Source: Candidatus Aenigmatarchaeota archaeon
GTDB lineage: Archaea > Aenigmatarchaeota > Aenigmatarchaeia > QMZP01
Length of the DNA: 64,000 nucleotides
NCBI GenBank assembly: GCA_016198585.1
Contig: JACQII010000005.1
Span: 16,118-80,117, forward strand
Reading direction: 5' to 3'
In this document: one piece after another, positions 51,686 to 59,360 of the stretch
Layout: each line of letters starts with the position of its first letter
Numbering within the stretch: the stretch's first letter is position 1
Notes under the pieces: model-generated
What the model saw: the letters and a program-made list of their open reading frames with translations, nothing else
Told to the model about the DNA's origin: nothing
The model's database searches: none
Position numbers and translations under genes: made by a program

Positions 51686-51958
51686 CAGCCACCTCCGTAG
51701 GCGTAGGGAGGGGTGATGACCGGGGGGCGACGCGGATGCGGCTGCAGTTCCGGGTAGCGGTCCCCGCACCGGAGCGTCGAGCAGGTCACGCCCGCGGCCA
51801 AGACGTAGGTCTGCCTGTCGCAGCTGCCGCAGATCCACGCGGTCGTGCGGCCATCCGAGATCGGCATGAAACCCGCATGGTGGCCGCAATGCGGGCAGCC
51901 GAAGGTGTGCAGATCTGCCGCTGCCACGGCGATGACGAGGGGAGTGGACGATGGCATG
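51685..51958 (-). CDS. Zinc-ribbon-like protein
   Basis: A 90-residue protein: FGCPHCGHHAGFM near residue 18 and ICGSCDRQTYVL near 40 make two CxxC pairs of a zinc ribbon. The C-terminal part is Pro/Tyr-rich. Likely nucleic-acid or protein binding. GAGG 11 nt before the ATG. Confidence 0.6.
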
Positions 51959-52000
51959 GTGAATTCCTCAGGGACGGTGGGGAAGGTGCTGCATCGCGCG

Positions 52001-52375
52001 TCAGGACTGCGCATTCCTGCGCAAGTACAACCGCATGATCATGCCCACGACGAGGTGGTCCAGAGCGCACGGGAAGATGCAGAACACCGCAAGCATGGCC
52101 GCATGCTGGCCCAGGGGCAGCACGATCAGGGGCAGGAGGAACGAGAGCATCAGGCTGGCAGCGAAGACGAGGGCCATCCGCATGCCGCTGTCGGCGATGG
52201 GGGCCGCGAGCCAGAGGATGGCGCTCAGGGTCCCGCTGAACGCAGCGACGGCGATGAGCGCCAAGTCCGGGTCGGTGACGATGCCGGTGGTGTACAGCGC
52301 GCTGCCGATAATGGTCACCAGGAGGACGAGGACCGCCGACATGGACACCGCGGCGCGCAGGGACAGGCTGTGCAT
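52001..52375 (-). CDS. Four-helix membrane protein
   Basis: A 124-residue protein with about four helices (residues 8-26, 35-55, 62-82, 92-112) and a basic C-terminal YLRRN end. GGAAG just before the ATG. No family recognised. Confidence 0.55.
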   Translation of the reverse strand: MHSLSLRAAVSMSAVLVLLVTIIGSALYTTGIVTDPDLALIAVAAFSGTLSAILWLAAPIADSGMRMALVFAASLMLSFLLPLIVLPLGQHAAMLAVFCIFPCALDHLVVGMIMRLYLRRNAQS

Positions 52376-52791
52376 GGAAGTCTTCCAAGAAAAAAAGAGA
52401 GAGGGAAAGATCTGCAGCGTCTTCTGCGACCCGTCGCCGGGTCCTCAGCCCCGCCCACGTGGCTCATCAGGGAGCCCAGGACCTGCCGGTCCCTTGGAAA
52501 GGCGGCTGCATACAGGGGCCTCCGGCTGCTGTCTCTCCTGTTCCATACGCTTAAAGGAGAGGCCGTCATTGGAGACGGATGGCGGATACAGCAACCGGCA
52601 CGGGCGGCGCGGTTCGCGGCCTGCCCGAGTGGCCGCCTGCCGAGGGGGAGGCGCTGCCGTTCGCGCGCCTCAGGCCGCAGCTGTCGCGCGGCAACCTCTT
52701 CTCGGCAGGGACCGGAGTGGCCAGGGCAATGAGCGTGCGCCTGGCCAGCGAGACTACATCGTGGCCGGAACGGGGGAGGGCAGGAGCATGG
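52376..52791. other. 416-nt non-coding region inside the block
   Basis: The largest gap in the block. It holds three small perfect hairpins (GACCCG-TCGC-CGGGTC at 52428-52443, GGACC-TGCC-GGTCC at about 52479-52492, and a GGCTC/GGAGCC pair). On the plus strand a TATA-like CTTAAAGG (52549-52556) lies about 26 nt before ATG 52579, the leaderless spacing, which would start an antisense transcript. No minus-strand gene with an SD was found here, only a 33-codon ORF. Confidence 0.4.
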
Positions 52792-53361
52792 TCAGGACTC
52801 CCGAAGCGGGGGAGAGGGATGGAGGAAGAGGATGGCCATCATGGTCGACTCGATGGCGAAGAACGCGATCGGCTGGGCGGCGTGGGCCATCGTCCACTCC
52901 GGAACGATGGCCATCGTGATGACGCAGGAGACCCAGAAGAGCGTCCACGCCAACTTGTCCTCGCGCTCCGGGTGGCTCCAGGCCGAGACGAAGGTCGGGA
53001 CCGATCCGATCACGGTCACGATCTGGCTCATCAGGATGGCGAGGATCGGGTCGCTGAAGGTCGCCCAGAGTGCCAGGCCCAGGGCAGCCCCGCCCAGACA
53101 CCACTTGTCCGTCCGCGTCCAACCAGGGATCCCGTAGCGGAGAGCCAGGATGAGCACGACCCACAACCCGAGCACGGTCCCCACGATCTGACCGTTCACC
53201 GTGCCCTCCGCCAGCATGCCGGCGAAGGTGATGGTGTCGACCACGGCCCAGACAATCCAGGACGCCTTCGCGGGCCTGGTCCGGCCAAGCAGGACGGCGC
53301 GGATGTACGGGACGAAACCGGCGATGAACAGCGCGCCGGCGAGCATGCCGAGGACTCCCAT
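52792..53361 (-). CDS. PQ-loop-type seven-helix membrane protein, paralogue of 47755-48378
   Basis: A 189-residue protein with about seven helices. The N-terminus GVLGMLAGALFIAGFVPYIRAVLLGRTRPAKASWIVWAVVD carries the PY...K-P-x-x-A-S-W-x-V-W-A pattern shared with 47755-48378. SD AAAGGAGG before ATG 53361. May transport or sense a small solute. Confidence 0.55.
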   Translation of the reverse strand: MGVLGMLAGALFIAGFVPYIRAVLLGRTRPAKASWIVWAVVDTITFAGMLAEGTVNGQIVGTVLGLWVVLILALRYGIPGWTRTDKWCLGGAALGLALWATFSDPILAILMSQIVTVIGSVPTFVSAWSHPEREDKLAWTLFWVSCVITMAIVPEWTMAHAAQPIAFFAIESTMMAILFLHPSPPLRES

Positions 53362-53402
53362 CGTAGCCTCCTTTCGCTCGCGGCCGGGGGGTGAAGGATC
53401 AG

Positions 53403-53927
53403 CTACGTCCTGACCAGCGCAATGTCCGCGATCTCGGTCGGGGTAGCGGCGAGGGCCTTGTTGAAAGCGGCCAGCAGCGTGCTGCCGAAGCCGTACCGGC
53501 AGGCGGTGCGGGTCCAGGGATCCGAGCCCCCCGGGACGCGCCGCTCGTCGTTGAGGAGCGTCATGAGGATGGCGCCGTCCTTCTGCTCCGCCCGGTACTG
53601 GAAGTTCCCGGCCCACCACACGACCTCGGGCAGGCCGTCGACGACCAACTGGTCGCGGAGGTCGCTGGGGATCTTGTAGGGAACGGGCCCCTGGATCGCC
53701 ATGACGAACGAGCCCGAGTCCGGGTTCATGCAGGCCTCGACCTGCTGGCCCGGCAGGAGGTGGGGAGCGAAGGCCGAGCCGTCGGCGACATCGACGACCA
53801 GCCCTCCCCTGCGGACGTGGAAGGCGCAGACGGTCTCGCGGGACGCCGAGAAGGGCTGCCTCCAGCAGGCGCCGTGCAGGCGGTCGCCCTCGGTCAGGGC
53901 GCGTTCGGTGCCGTTGATGGTCAACAT
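53403..53927 (-). CDS. Hypothetical protein
   Basis: A 174-residue soluble strand-rich protein (VCAFHVRRGGLVVDVADGSAF; VVWWAGNFQYRAEQKDG). AAAGGA before ATG 53927. The first ~15 codons of the longer ORF are dropped. No family recognised. Confidence 0.5.
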   Translation of the reverse strand: MLTINGTERALTEGDRLHGACWRQPFSASRETVCAFHVRRGGLVVDVADGSAFAPHLLPGQQVEACMNPDSGSFVMAIQGPVPYKIPSDLRDQLVVDGLPEVVWWAGNFQYRAEQKDGAILMTLLNDERRVPGGSDPWTRTACRYGFGSTLLAAFNKALAATPTEIADIALVRT

Positions 53928-53978
53928 GGTACGGGGAATCCTTTCTGGTGACGATTGCGGAGGAAGAGGCAAACAGGT

Positions 53979-54407
53979 TCAGGTGGCGGCCGGATCCTTG
54001 GCGAGGACCACGACCACCGCGGCGAGCACCCACGCCAGGACCTGCCGGGGGGCCGGGAGGTTCCCGCTCCAGAGGAGGCTGACCACGGCAGCAGCCGCAG
54101 GCAGGAGGACGGCGACCGTGGTCACGGCGACGGCGCTCCCCTTGGCATGGTACGCCTGGATGTAGCACCAGTCGGCGAGGAACCACAGCACGCCCGCGCC
54201 CGCGGCGATCAGGTAGTCCGTGGGCACGGCAGCGGTCTTCGCGGGCGCGCCCTGCGCGGCCCTCGCGAGCAGGATGCACCCGAACATCACCGGGTAGCTC
54301 ACCAGCAGGATCGACAGGGGGTCGAGGTGGGAGAGGCGCCGCTCCATGACCACGTTCATGGGCGCATAGAGCAGGATCGCCAGGAGGGCGAAGAGGACGG
54401 GAGTCAT
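53979..54407 (-). CDS. EamA/DMT-like membrane protein (half-size)
   Basis: A 142-residue protein with about five helices. The segment LLYAPMNVVMERRLSHLDPLSILLVSYPVMFG followed by GAGVLWFLADWCYIQAYHAKGSAVAVTTVAVLLPA is characteristic of the EamA/drug-metabolite transporter superfamily; half-size members work as dimers. AAGGAGG before the ATG. Confidence 0.6.
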   Translation of the reverse strand: MTPVLFALLAILLYAPMNVVMERRLSHLDPLSILLVSYPVMFGCILLARAAQGAPAKTAAVPTDYLIAAGAGVLWFLADWCYIQAYHAKGSAVAVTTVAVLLPAAAAVVSLLWSGNLPAPRQVLAWVLAAVVVVLAKDPAAT

Positions 54408-54449
54408 GGAAGCCTCCTTCAGGCGAGCAGGTGGCGGGGACGGCCCGGA

Positions 54450-54647
54450 CTATTTGGATTCCGGGCTGTGGGCGGCAGGCGGGTCGATTTCCGAGGATAT
54501 CCAGTCATCGACCGTGTTGGTGAGCCAGACCGTGCCGGCGATGGCGGCACACGCGACCAGCGTCGCGAAGATGCCGAACCGGAGGAGGTTGGTGGGTTCG
54601 CTCATCGGCGGTTGCTGAGGCAGCGGCGAGTTCGTGTCTCCAGTCAT
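54450..54647 (-). CDS. Small single-pass membrane protein
   Basis: A 65-residue protein: Pro-rich N-terminus, one helix (residues 24-44, FGIFATLVACAAIAGTVWL), acidic outside tail. Leader GGAGACCGCC-ATG. It starts 27 nt after the tRNA-like minihelix at 54674-54709. Confidence 0.5.
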   Translation of the reverse strand: MTGDTNSPLPQQPPMSEPTNLLRFGIFATLVACAAIAGTVWLTNTVDDWISSEIDPPAAHSPESK

Positions 54648-54673
54648 GGCGGTCTCCGAGGGCGGAAGCGGGT

Positions 54674-54709
54674 TGGCGGAGACGGCAGGGATCGAACCTG
54701 ACCGTCCCC
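54674..54709 (-). other. tRNA-like minihelix with encoded CCA
   Basis: Read on the minus strand: GGGGACG (54709-54703), one linker G, T-arm TCAGG-TTCGATC-CCTGC, then CGTCTCC pairing with GGGGACG over all 7 positions (one G-U), a G discriminator and CCA (54676-54674). This is a 12-bp acceptor/T-arm stack without D or anticodon arms, a size known to be enough for RNase P recognition. It sits in a 74-nt intercistronic gap. Confidence 0.55.
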
Positions 54710-54721
54710 CAGGAGCAGCAA

Positions 54722-54859
54722 TCAGAGGTAGTGGTTGCAGAGGATCGCCACGAACATCCCCGTTGCCGACAGGGGGGTGGCGACGGCCAGGATGATTGCC
54801 AGGTCACGCGCCACGAGGAACCAGCAGTCGCAGCAGCACGCGGTCTTCTTCACGGGCAT
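54722..54859 (-). CDS. Small Cys-rich single-pass membrane protein
   Basis: A 45-residue ORF starting MPVKKTACCCDCWFLVARDL, four Cys in a row of six residues, followed by a helix (AIILAVATPLSATGMFVAIL). GGGAGGAG lies 8 nt before the ATG. Its stop is 13 nt before the tRNA-like minihelix. Confidence 0.5.
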   Translation of the reverse strand: MPVKKTACCCDCWFLVARDLAIILAVATPLSATGMFVAILCNHYL

Positions 54860-54926
54860 CGGACACTCCTCCCACAGGGGTGCGTTAGTTGCAAAGGGAA
54901 CAGGAAGCGACAGGCGGCTTCTCCTG

Positions 54927-55292
54927 TCAGGGCTTGGCCTTCTGGGCCCTCCGGATCTTCCGGGCGGTGATGATGTCGTTCTTGGTGAGCCTCACGAGGG
55001 CGGCCAGGTTCTTGAGGTGCTTGTCGCAGGCGCCCACCGTCACCTGCGCGGCTTCGCTGTCCGGGTCGTTGCGGCTCACGCGGGCCGCCCCGTCGAAGAG
55101 GGCGACCACCCGCTCGCCCGCGTTCACGCACGTCACCCGCGCCCGGGCAGCGCTGCGGAAGTTAGCGTACCCGCCGCACACGAAGCAGCCTCGCGTCAAG
55201 GTGATGCCCACGACGCGGCAGCCGCGGAAGTACTCCCCGCTCTTGGGGCGCGCATCCCGGCCGTCGCGGCGGGGGTTGGTCCTTGTCGTCAT
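54927..55292 (-). CDS. Basic, Cys-containing protein
   Basis: A 121-residue basic protein (MTTRTNPRRDGRDARPKSGEY start) with RGCFVCGGYANF near the middle (CxxC) and GACDKHLKNLAALVRL further on, compatible with one zinc site. Ends KIRRAQKAKP. Likely nucleic-acid binding. GGAG before the ATG. Confidence 0.5.
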   Translation of the reverse strand: MTTRTNPRRDGRDARPKSGEYFRGCRVVGITLTRGCFVCGGYANFRSAARARVTCVNAGERVVALFDGAARVSRNDPDSEAAQVTVGACDKHLKNLAALVRLTKNDIITARKIRRAQKAKP

Positions 55293-55319
55293 GGTCCAGT
55301 CTCCTGGGGGTTCTGGGGA

Positions 55320-55634
55320 TCAAAGGGACCAGACCACGGCCCTCAGCCCCCTGGGCGTCATGGAGATGCCCATGGTCCGGTGGCGCACCGGGATGCCGGC
55401 GACGAAGGCCTCCAGCTTGGCGCGGGCCTCGTCCTCGTAGTCCCACTCCCGGTCGCAGAGCGGCAGCTGGATGTTGGCCCAGTGGCCCCTCCGCAGCCAG
55501 CTGACCACGCGCCGGGTGAGGATCTCCAGGTCGTGAGCTGCCGTGGCGCGCTGGATGGTGATCCTCTTCATCTTCGGGTGCATCGCGCGCTGCCGCGTCT
55601 GGCCGGCGGTCAGGACAGGCGATTCGGTGGACAT
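55320..55634 (-). CDS. Hypothetical protein
   Basis: A 104-residue soluble basic protein (RQRAMHPKMKRITIQRATAAH; CDREWDYEDEARAKLEAFV). GAGG about 12 nt before ATG 55634. No family recognised. Confidence 0.5.
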   Translation of the reverse strand: MSTESPVLTAGQTRQRAMHPKMKRITIQRATAAHDLEILTRRVVSWLRRGHWANIQLPLCDREWDYEDEARAKLEAFVAGIPVRHRTMGISMTPRGLRAVVWSL

Positions 55635-55665
55635 GGTAGGGTGCCTCACAAAGGGTAGTCTGGAA

Positions 55666-55821
55666 CTACTTGGCGTGACCGATGGCGACGAGCTGGTCCT
55701 GGGGAGCCAGCGCGATGGCCTTGTACTGGCCCAGGGCGATGGCGGAGGCGAGGACCGCGAAGATCAGCATGGACAGAGTGACCGTCCCCACGGCGGCCGG
55801 CTTCTGACTGGGCGACAACAT
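55666..55821 (-). CDS. Small single-pass membrane protein
   Basis: A 51-residue protein (MLSPSQKPAAVGTVTLSMLIF start) with one helix (residues 10-32). GGAG 9 nt before ATG 55821; the upstream extension of the ORF is not supported. Confidence 0.5.
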   Translation of the reverse strand: MLSPSQKPAAVGTVTLSMLIFAVLASAIALGQYKAIALAPQDQLVAIGHAK

Positions 55822-55950
55822 CGGGTGGTCTCCAGCGTGAAGGAACGCGGGGCGCGGGCGGGTGCCCGGACACGCAGGTGCCCTGCCGCAGCGTGCGCTG
55901 CGGCAACGCCCCGTCACGAACGTCAGGTCAGTCGCGGATCAACGGGTCGG

Positions 55951-56403
55951 TCAGCCCGCCGTCGACCGCTCCTCCTTCATGGCCTCGATCTTCTTGTAGA
56001 CCACGGCCTGGGCCTCGGCGAGGAGCTTGTCCAGGTCCGGCATCGGGAGGCGCGGGTGGAGCATCTGGTCCACCGCCGTCCACGGCAGGAGGCGCAGGCG
56101 CAGGAGGCACGAGGCGCAGGAGGTGAGGTGACTCGCCACGTGCAACCGCTCCATGTGGCCGTGGTGGAAGTGGCCGCCGCAGCCGAAGCCGGGACCCGAT
56201 TCCGTGCCCAGCTTGTAGTGGGCGTAGGCGTCGAGGTCCTCGTCGCTGATGCACAACGGCCCGGTGGACGGGACAGACGGAGCGGGGGCCGAGGCCCGCT
56301 GGACCAGGGCGCCCATGCAGGGAGCGCACTGCAGGGCGTGGGCCACGAGCCGGTCCGGTTCGCCCTTGTAGAGGGACACGTACGGCGTGAAGGTGCAGGA
56401 CAT
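55951..56403 (-). CDS. Double HxxxCxxC zinc-site protein (member 3)
   Basis: A 150-residue protein: SCTFTPYVSLYKGEPDRLVAHALQCAPC at the start (same as member 1), LDAYAHYKL, and VASHLTSCASCLLRL near residue 90, then HPRLPMPDLDKLLAEAQAVV, matching HPRLAVDLDRLLTEADVAV in member 1. It is 5 kb from the other two members, so the family was spread within the block. A His/Gly-rich insert (GGHFHHGHMERLH) lies before the second site. Confidence 0.6.
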   Translation of the reverse strand: MSCTFTPYVSLYKGEPDRLVAHALQCAPCMGALVQRASAPAPSVPSTGPLCISDEDLDAYAHYKLGTESGPGFGCGGHFHHGHMERLHVASHLTSCASCLLRLRLLPWTAVDQMLHPRLPMPDLDKLLAEAQAVVYKKIEAMKEERSTAG

Positions 56404-56475
56404 GGGGATATCTCCAGGGAAATGGGAAACCGATCACGCGGGCTGCGGATCCGAGGGACCGGCGAGGGGGGAAGT

Positions 56476-56742
56476 TCAGAGCGGCTTGCGGCGGAGGAGT
56501 TCTTCCTCGCTGCGAATGAACTCTTGCATCGACGTTCCCGGCTTCATCCGGCCCTGCTGCACGGCGAAGCGGGTGTAGTAAACCTGGTCCGCCGCGTGCC
56601 GGGTGATCCAGTCGTCCGAGCGCGCGGGGTCGAAATGACTCCCGCGGGTGCCGTCGCCGTTGTAGTAGCTGTAGGCGTCATCGAGCGCCTTGTCCCAGCG
56701 CTCGCGGAACTCGTCGAAAGGGGCTGCATCTTCGATTGGCAT
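56476..56742 (-). CDS. Small hypothetical protein
   Basis: An 88-residue acidic helical protein (FDEFRERWDKALDDAYSYYNGDG; SMQEFIRSEEELLRRKPL). SD AGGAGAATCCC directly before ATG 56742. No family recognised. Confidence 0.5.
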   Translation of the reverse strand: MPIEDAAPFDEFRERWDKALDDAYSYYNGDGTRGSHFDPARSDDWITRHAADQVYYTRFAVQQGRMKPGTSMQEFIRSEEELLRRKPL

Positions 56743-56830
56743 GGGATTCTCCTGGTTTGAGTGGTGGGTGGGGAGCGGTCGCTCGCCATCAGATGTACGC
56801 GTGAGAAGTCCCCCGCATGACTCGCCGCAG

Positions 56831-57454
56831 CTACGATGCGCCTGCCAGGCGGCTGGTCGTGATCTCCTCCTCCACGACATCGGGAAAGGAGAAGTAGAAC
56901 ATCCCCGTCGGGGCAGCGATGGTGGAAACCCGCCATGTGACCAGTTTACAGGGAGGATCCTGAGACCCGATCCATGCGGGCACCCATGGTGGAACAACCG
57001 GGAAAGCCGCGATTTCGGGGAGCGCCCGCCGAGAAAGCAGGCTCATCCGGGCCGCAGCAAAGGTAGCCCCGTTCACGATCCCATCATCGACGAGGATGAT
57101 CCGCTGACTCGCGAGTGAAGGAAGCTGGCCACCGTTGTAGGAGTTGCTTCGCGTTCGTGCTGTTGCATACGCCGCGGAGCCGCTTCCCTTCAGCGTTGAG
57201 GCGTCCGGGATGAAGCGGACTCGTCGACCAAGGACCATGGCGGTTCCAAGTGACGTGACGTGCAAGCTCCCGCGACGAAGCGCCAGCTTTTCCACGACCA
57301 GCACATGGAGGGGAATCCCGAGGACCTTCGCGACCTGCGCCCCCACCACCGCTCCACCTCGGGCGATCCCCACAACGGACCATCCAGCATAGTCCTGCTG
57401 CGGAAATCGCTCGGCGAGCTTGGCGCCAGCCTCAGCTCTGTCTTTGAAAAACAT
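56831..57454 (-). CDS. Phosphoribosyltransferase-fold protein
   Basis: A 207-residue PRTase. IARGGAVVGAQVAKVLGIPL carries the N-terminal nucleotide-binding turn, and RIILVDDGIVNGATFAAA (about residue 118) is the PRPP-binding motif (VDDGxxTG-like). The length fits the COG1926-type PRTases found in many archaea and bacteria next to unrelated genes. Substrate unknown. Leader GGAGACAACG-ATG. Confidence 0.8.
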   Translation of the reverse strand: MFFKDRAEAGAKLAERFPQQDYAGWSVVGIARGGAVVGAQVAKVLGIPLHVLVVEKLALRRGSLHVTSLGTAMVLGRRVRFIPDASTLKGSGSAAYATARTRSNSYNGGQLPSLASQRIILVDDGIVNGATFAAARMSLLSRRALPEIAAFPVVPPWVPAWIGSQDPPCKLVTWRVSTIAAPTGMFYFSFPDVVEEEITTSRLAGAS

Positions 57455-57529
57455 CGTTGTCTCCGAGGAGAGGGGCGGGGGAACCCGGGTGAGGCCCGAG
57501 GCCCCGCCCCTCTCGGATCGCGCGGTCGG

Positions 57530-57823
57530 TCAGCAGAAGCTGATGTGCGTTGAGCGCGCCAGCTCACGGAGCTGGACCAGGCTCACGTCCATGTCCCTGC
57601 AGATCGCGCCCGCTCCCCCCTCGATCACGCTACGCGCGATGGAGGCGGCCACGACCTCGACACCTGCCAGCTTGTGCGGCTTCGAGCCGTTGTCGCCCTT
57701 CAGGACGCTGGCGACGATCTGGCCAGCGCGGGCCATCACCGCCTCCTTGAAGTCGTCCGCGCTCATCGCCTCCTGGATCTTCCCCGTGAAGGTGCAGTGA
57801 TCGATCACGACGCTGTTGCTCAT
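57530..57823 (-). CDS. Small hypothetical protein
   Basis: A 97-residue helical protein (IQEAMSADDFKEAVMARAGQI; VEVVAASIARSVIEGGAGAIC). GGGAG before the ATG. The gap after the next gene upstream holds the tRNA-like minihelix. Confidence 0.5.
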   Translation of the reverse strand: MSNSVVIDHCTFTGKIQEAMSADDFKEAVMARAGQIVASVLKGDNGSKPHKLAGVEVVAASIARSVIEGGAGAICRDMDVSLVQLRELARSTHISFC

Positions 57824-57915
57824 TTCTCTCGAGCTCCCTTTCGCCGGCTAGGTGGAGGAAACTGCCGTGGTGCCGGCTTCCACGGAAAGTTTGTTTGGAA
57901 GGACCTGAATTCGAG

Positions 57916-57951
57916 TGGTGGAAGTGGCGGGGATCGAACCCGGACACTTCC
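57916..57951 (-). other. tRNA-like minihelix with encoded CCA
   Basis: Read on the minus strand: GGAAGTG (57951-57945), one linker T, T-arm CCGGG-TTCGATC-CCCGC, then CACTTCC pairing with GGAAGTG over 7 of 7, an A discriminator and CCA (57918-57916). Same architecture as 54674-54709 with compensatory sequence changes in both stems, which argues for a kept structure. It lies in the gap after 57976-58470; a further inverted repeat CCGTGG/CCACGG follows. Confidence 0.6.
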
Positions 57952-57975
57952 TTCGATGACGCGGTCAGGTGGACG

Positions 57976-58470
57976 TCAGCGCATGCGCGGGCCGAAGAAC
58001 AGGATACCGCAGGGACAGGACGTTCCGAGGGGGGAGCCGAGGGTCGTGTACTCGTAGAGCACCCGCCCGTCCGGCGCCTCGCCACGAACTTGGATGGTTC
58101 CTCCCTCTTCGTCTTCGGCGCGACCGATCCCGCAGGGCTCGCCGAAGCTGAGCGGGAAGGAGCCGTTGCTGAACTGCTGCATGACCGGCTCGGGGTTCAC
58201 GATGTCCACGAAGTGCCACTCTCCGGCGTCGAGGACCTCGCCGTAGAAGTTCTCCGCGAGGAGATCGATGACCAGCTGGCGGTCGTCCTCCGTGGGCGGG
58301 ATGGACCGGCCATCGGTGATCTCGTCGACGAAGAGGGGCTCCTCGGCGAAGGAGTGCTCGCTGGCGATCACGAGGATCACCGGCGTCGGCGGCTCGGACC
58401 CGAACTTGGTCATCACGACAAGGACGAAGAAGGTCAACAGCGCGGCGAAGAGCACGACATTGGACTTCAT
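57976..58470 (-). CDS. Single-pass membrane protein
   Basis: A 164-residue protein with an N-terminal helix (residues 4-22, NVVLFAALLTFFVLVVMTKF) and an acidic outside domain with a late CPCGILFFGP. Leader AGGAGACCATCC-ATG (58470); the upstream 21 codons of the ORF are not supported. No family recognised. Confidence 0.55.
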   Translation of the reverse strand: MKSNVVLFAALLTFFVLVVMTKFGSEPPTPVILVIASEHSFAEEPLFVDEITDGRSIPPTEDDRQLVIDLLAENFYGEVLDAGEWHFVDIVNPEPVMQQFSNGSFPLSFGEPCGIGRAEDEEGGTIQVRGEAPDGRVLYEYTTLGSPLGTSCPCGILFFGPRMR

Positions 58471-58502
58471 GGATGGTCTCCTGAAGGCGGGGCGGTGCGG
58501 GG

Positions 58503-58826
58503 CTACGCGGAGAGCGTCGGCAGGTGCAGGCACTCGCCGTGGATGAAGAACGCCGCGCTGAGACCCCTGAGGAAAGCCCTGGCCTCCGCGGCCGAGGCGA
58601 ACGGGAGGATCTGGACGCCGCGGTACTTCGCGACGCAGGCCTCGTACGAGGCAGCATCCACGGGGTTCCGGAAGGGCTTGGACGGCGGCGACAGGGTCGT
58701 CCTGATCCTGACGAGAACCCGATCGGGCGTGCCGGGCTGCGGGTCCTTCCGGGCCTGGACGTCGACCACTCCCCAGGGGAAGAAGTCGTTGTTGAATGAG
58801 CTCCAGCCATCGTGGGGGTCGGGCAT
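58503..58826 (-). CDS. Hypothetical protein
   Basis: A 107-residue soluble protein (WSSFNNDFFPWGVVDVQARKD; FASAAEARAFLRGL). GAGGAGG before ATG 58826. No family recognised. Confidence 0.5.
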   Translation of the reverse strand: MPDPHDGWSSFNNDFFPWGVVDVQARKDPQPGTPDRVLVRIRTTLSPPSKPFRNPVDAASYEACVAKYRGVQILPFASAAEARAFLRGLSAAFFIHGECLHLPTLSA

Positions 58827-58878
58827 CGGAAACCTCCTCGTGTGCGGGTGAAGGGGGAAGCTGGTGAAAGGGGAAGGG

Positions 58879-59298
58879 TCAGCGCTCCTCGGTCACGGCC
58901 GGTTGCCAGGCGATCTCGTAGATCAGCATGCCATCCGGATTCCTCACCTGCGTCCTGAGGTCGCCGTTCTGGTCGTAGTAGGTCAGGACAGCGTCAGGGC
59001 GGGTGTTGCGGTCCCAGCGGAACTCCCCGGGACCGGCGTACACCACCTCACCCGCGCGGGAGGGGTCGTGGACCTTGGCACCCAGCGGCGCGAAGGGGGC
59101 ACTGAACCCGGGGTGATCCTCGAACTGCCGCTCCATCCCCAGGAAGAGGGGCGCGGGGGCCGGGATCATGATGGCCTGCGGCTGCGAGGACTCCTGCGTG
59201 GCCAGGGCCGGGATCATCACCGCGGAGACAATGCCGAGGAGGATGACCACGATGATCAGCTCGAGAAGGGTGAAGCCGGCGATGCGGGTGGTGGACAT
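58879..59298 (-). CDS. Bacterial-type class IVa pilin/pseudopilin
   Basis: A 139-residue protein with MSTTRIAGFTLLELIIVVILLGIVSAVMIP at the start: the prepilin-peptidase site G/F, Glu at +5 and the hydrophobic helix of type IVa pilins and type II secretion pseudopilins. The globular part carries YYDQNGDLRTQVRNPDG. This signature is bacterial; archaeal pilins use a different processing site. No prepilin peptidase, assembly ATPase or platform protein is in the block. Leader GGAGCGTTCCC-ATG. Confidence 0.85.
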   Translation of the reverse strand: MSTTRIAGFTLLELIIVVILLGIVSAVMIPALATQESSQPQAIMIPAPAPLFLGMERQFEDHPGFSAPFAPLGAKVHDPSRAGEVVYAGPGEFRWDRNTRPDAVLTYYDQNGDLRTQVRNPDGMLIYEIAWQPAVTEER

Positions 59299-59360
59299 GG
59301 GAACGCTCCAGTGCAAGGGGGAGGTAGGGTGACGGGGTGAGCGGCGGCCGATGAAACCGT

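Noticed and set aside
52455..52480. Hammerhead-like CTGATGA core
   Set aside because: CTGATGA is followed by a short stem, but the required GAAA and cleavage-site stem are absent.
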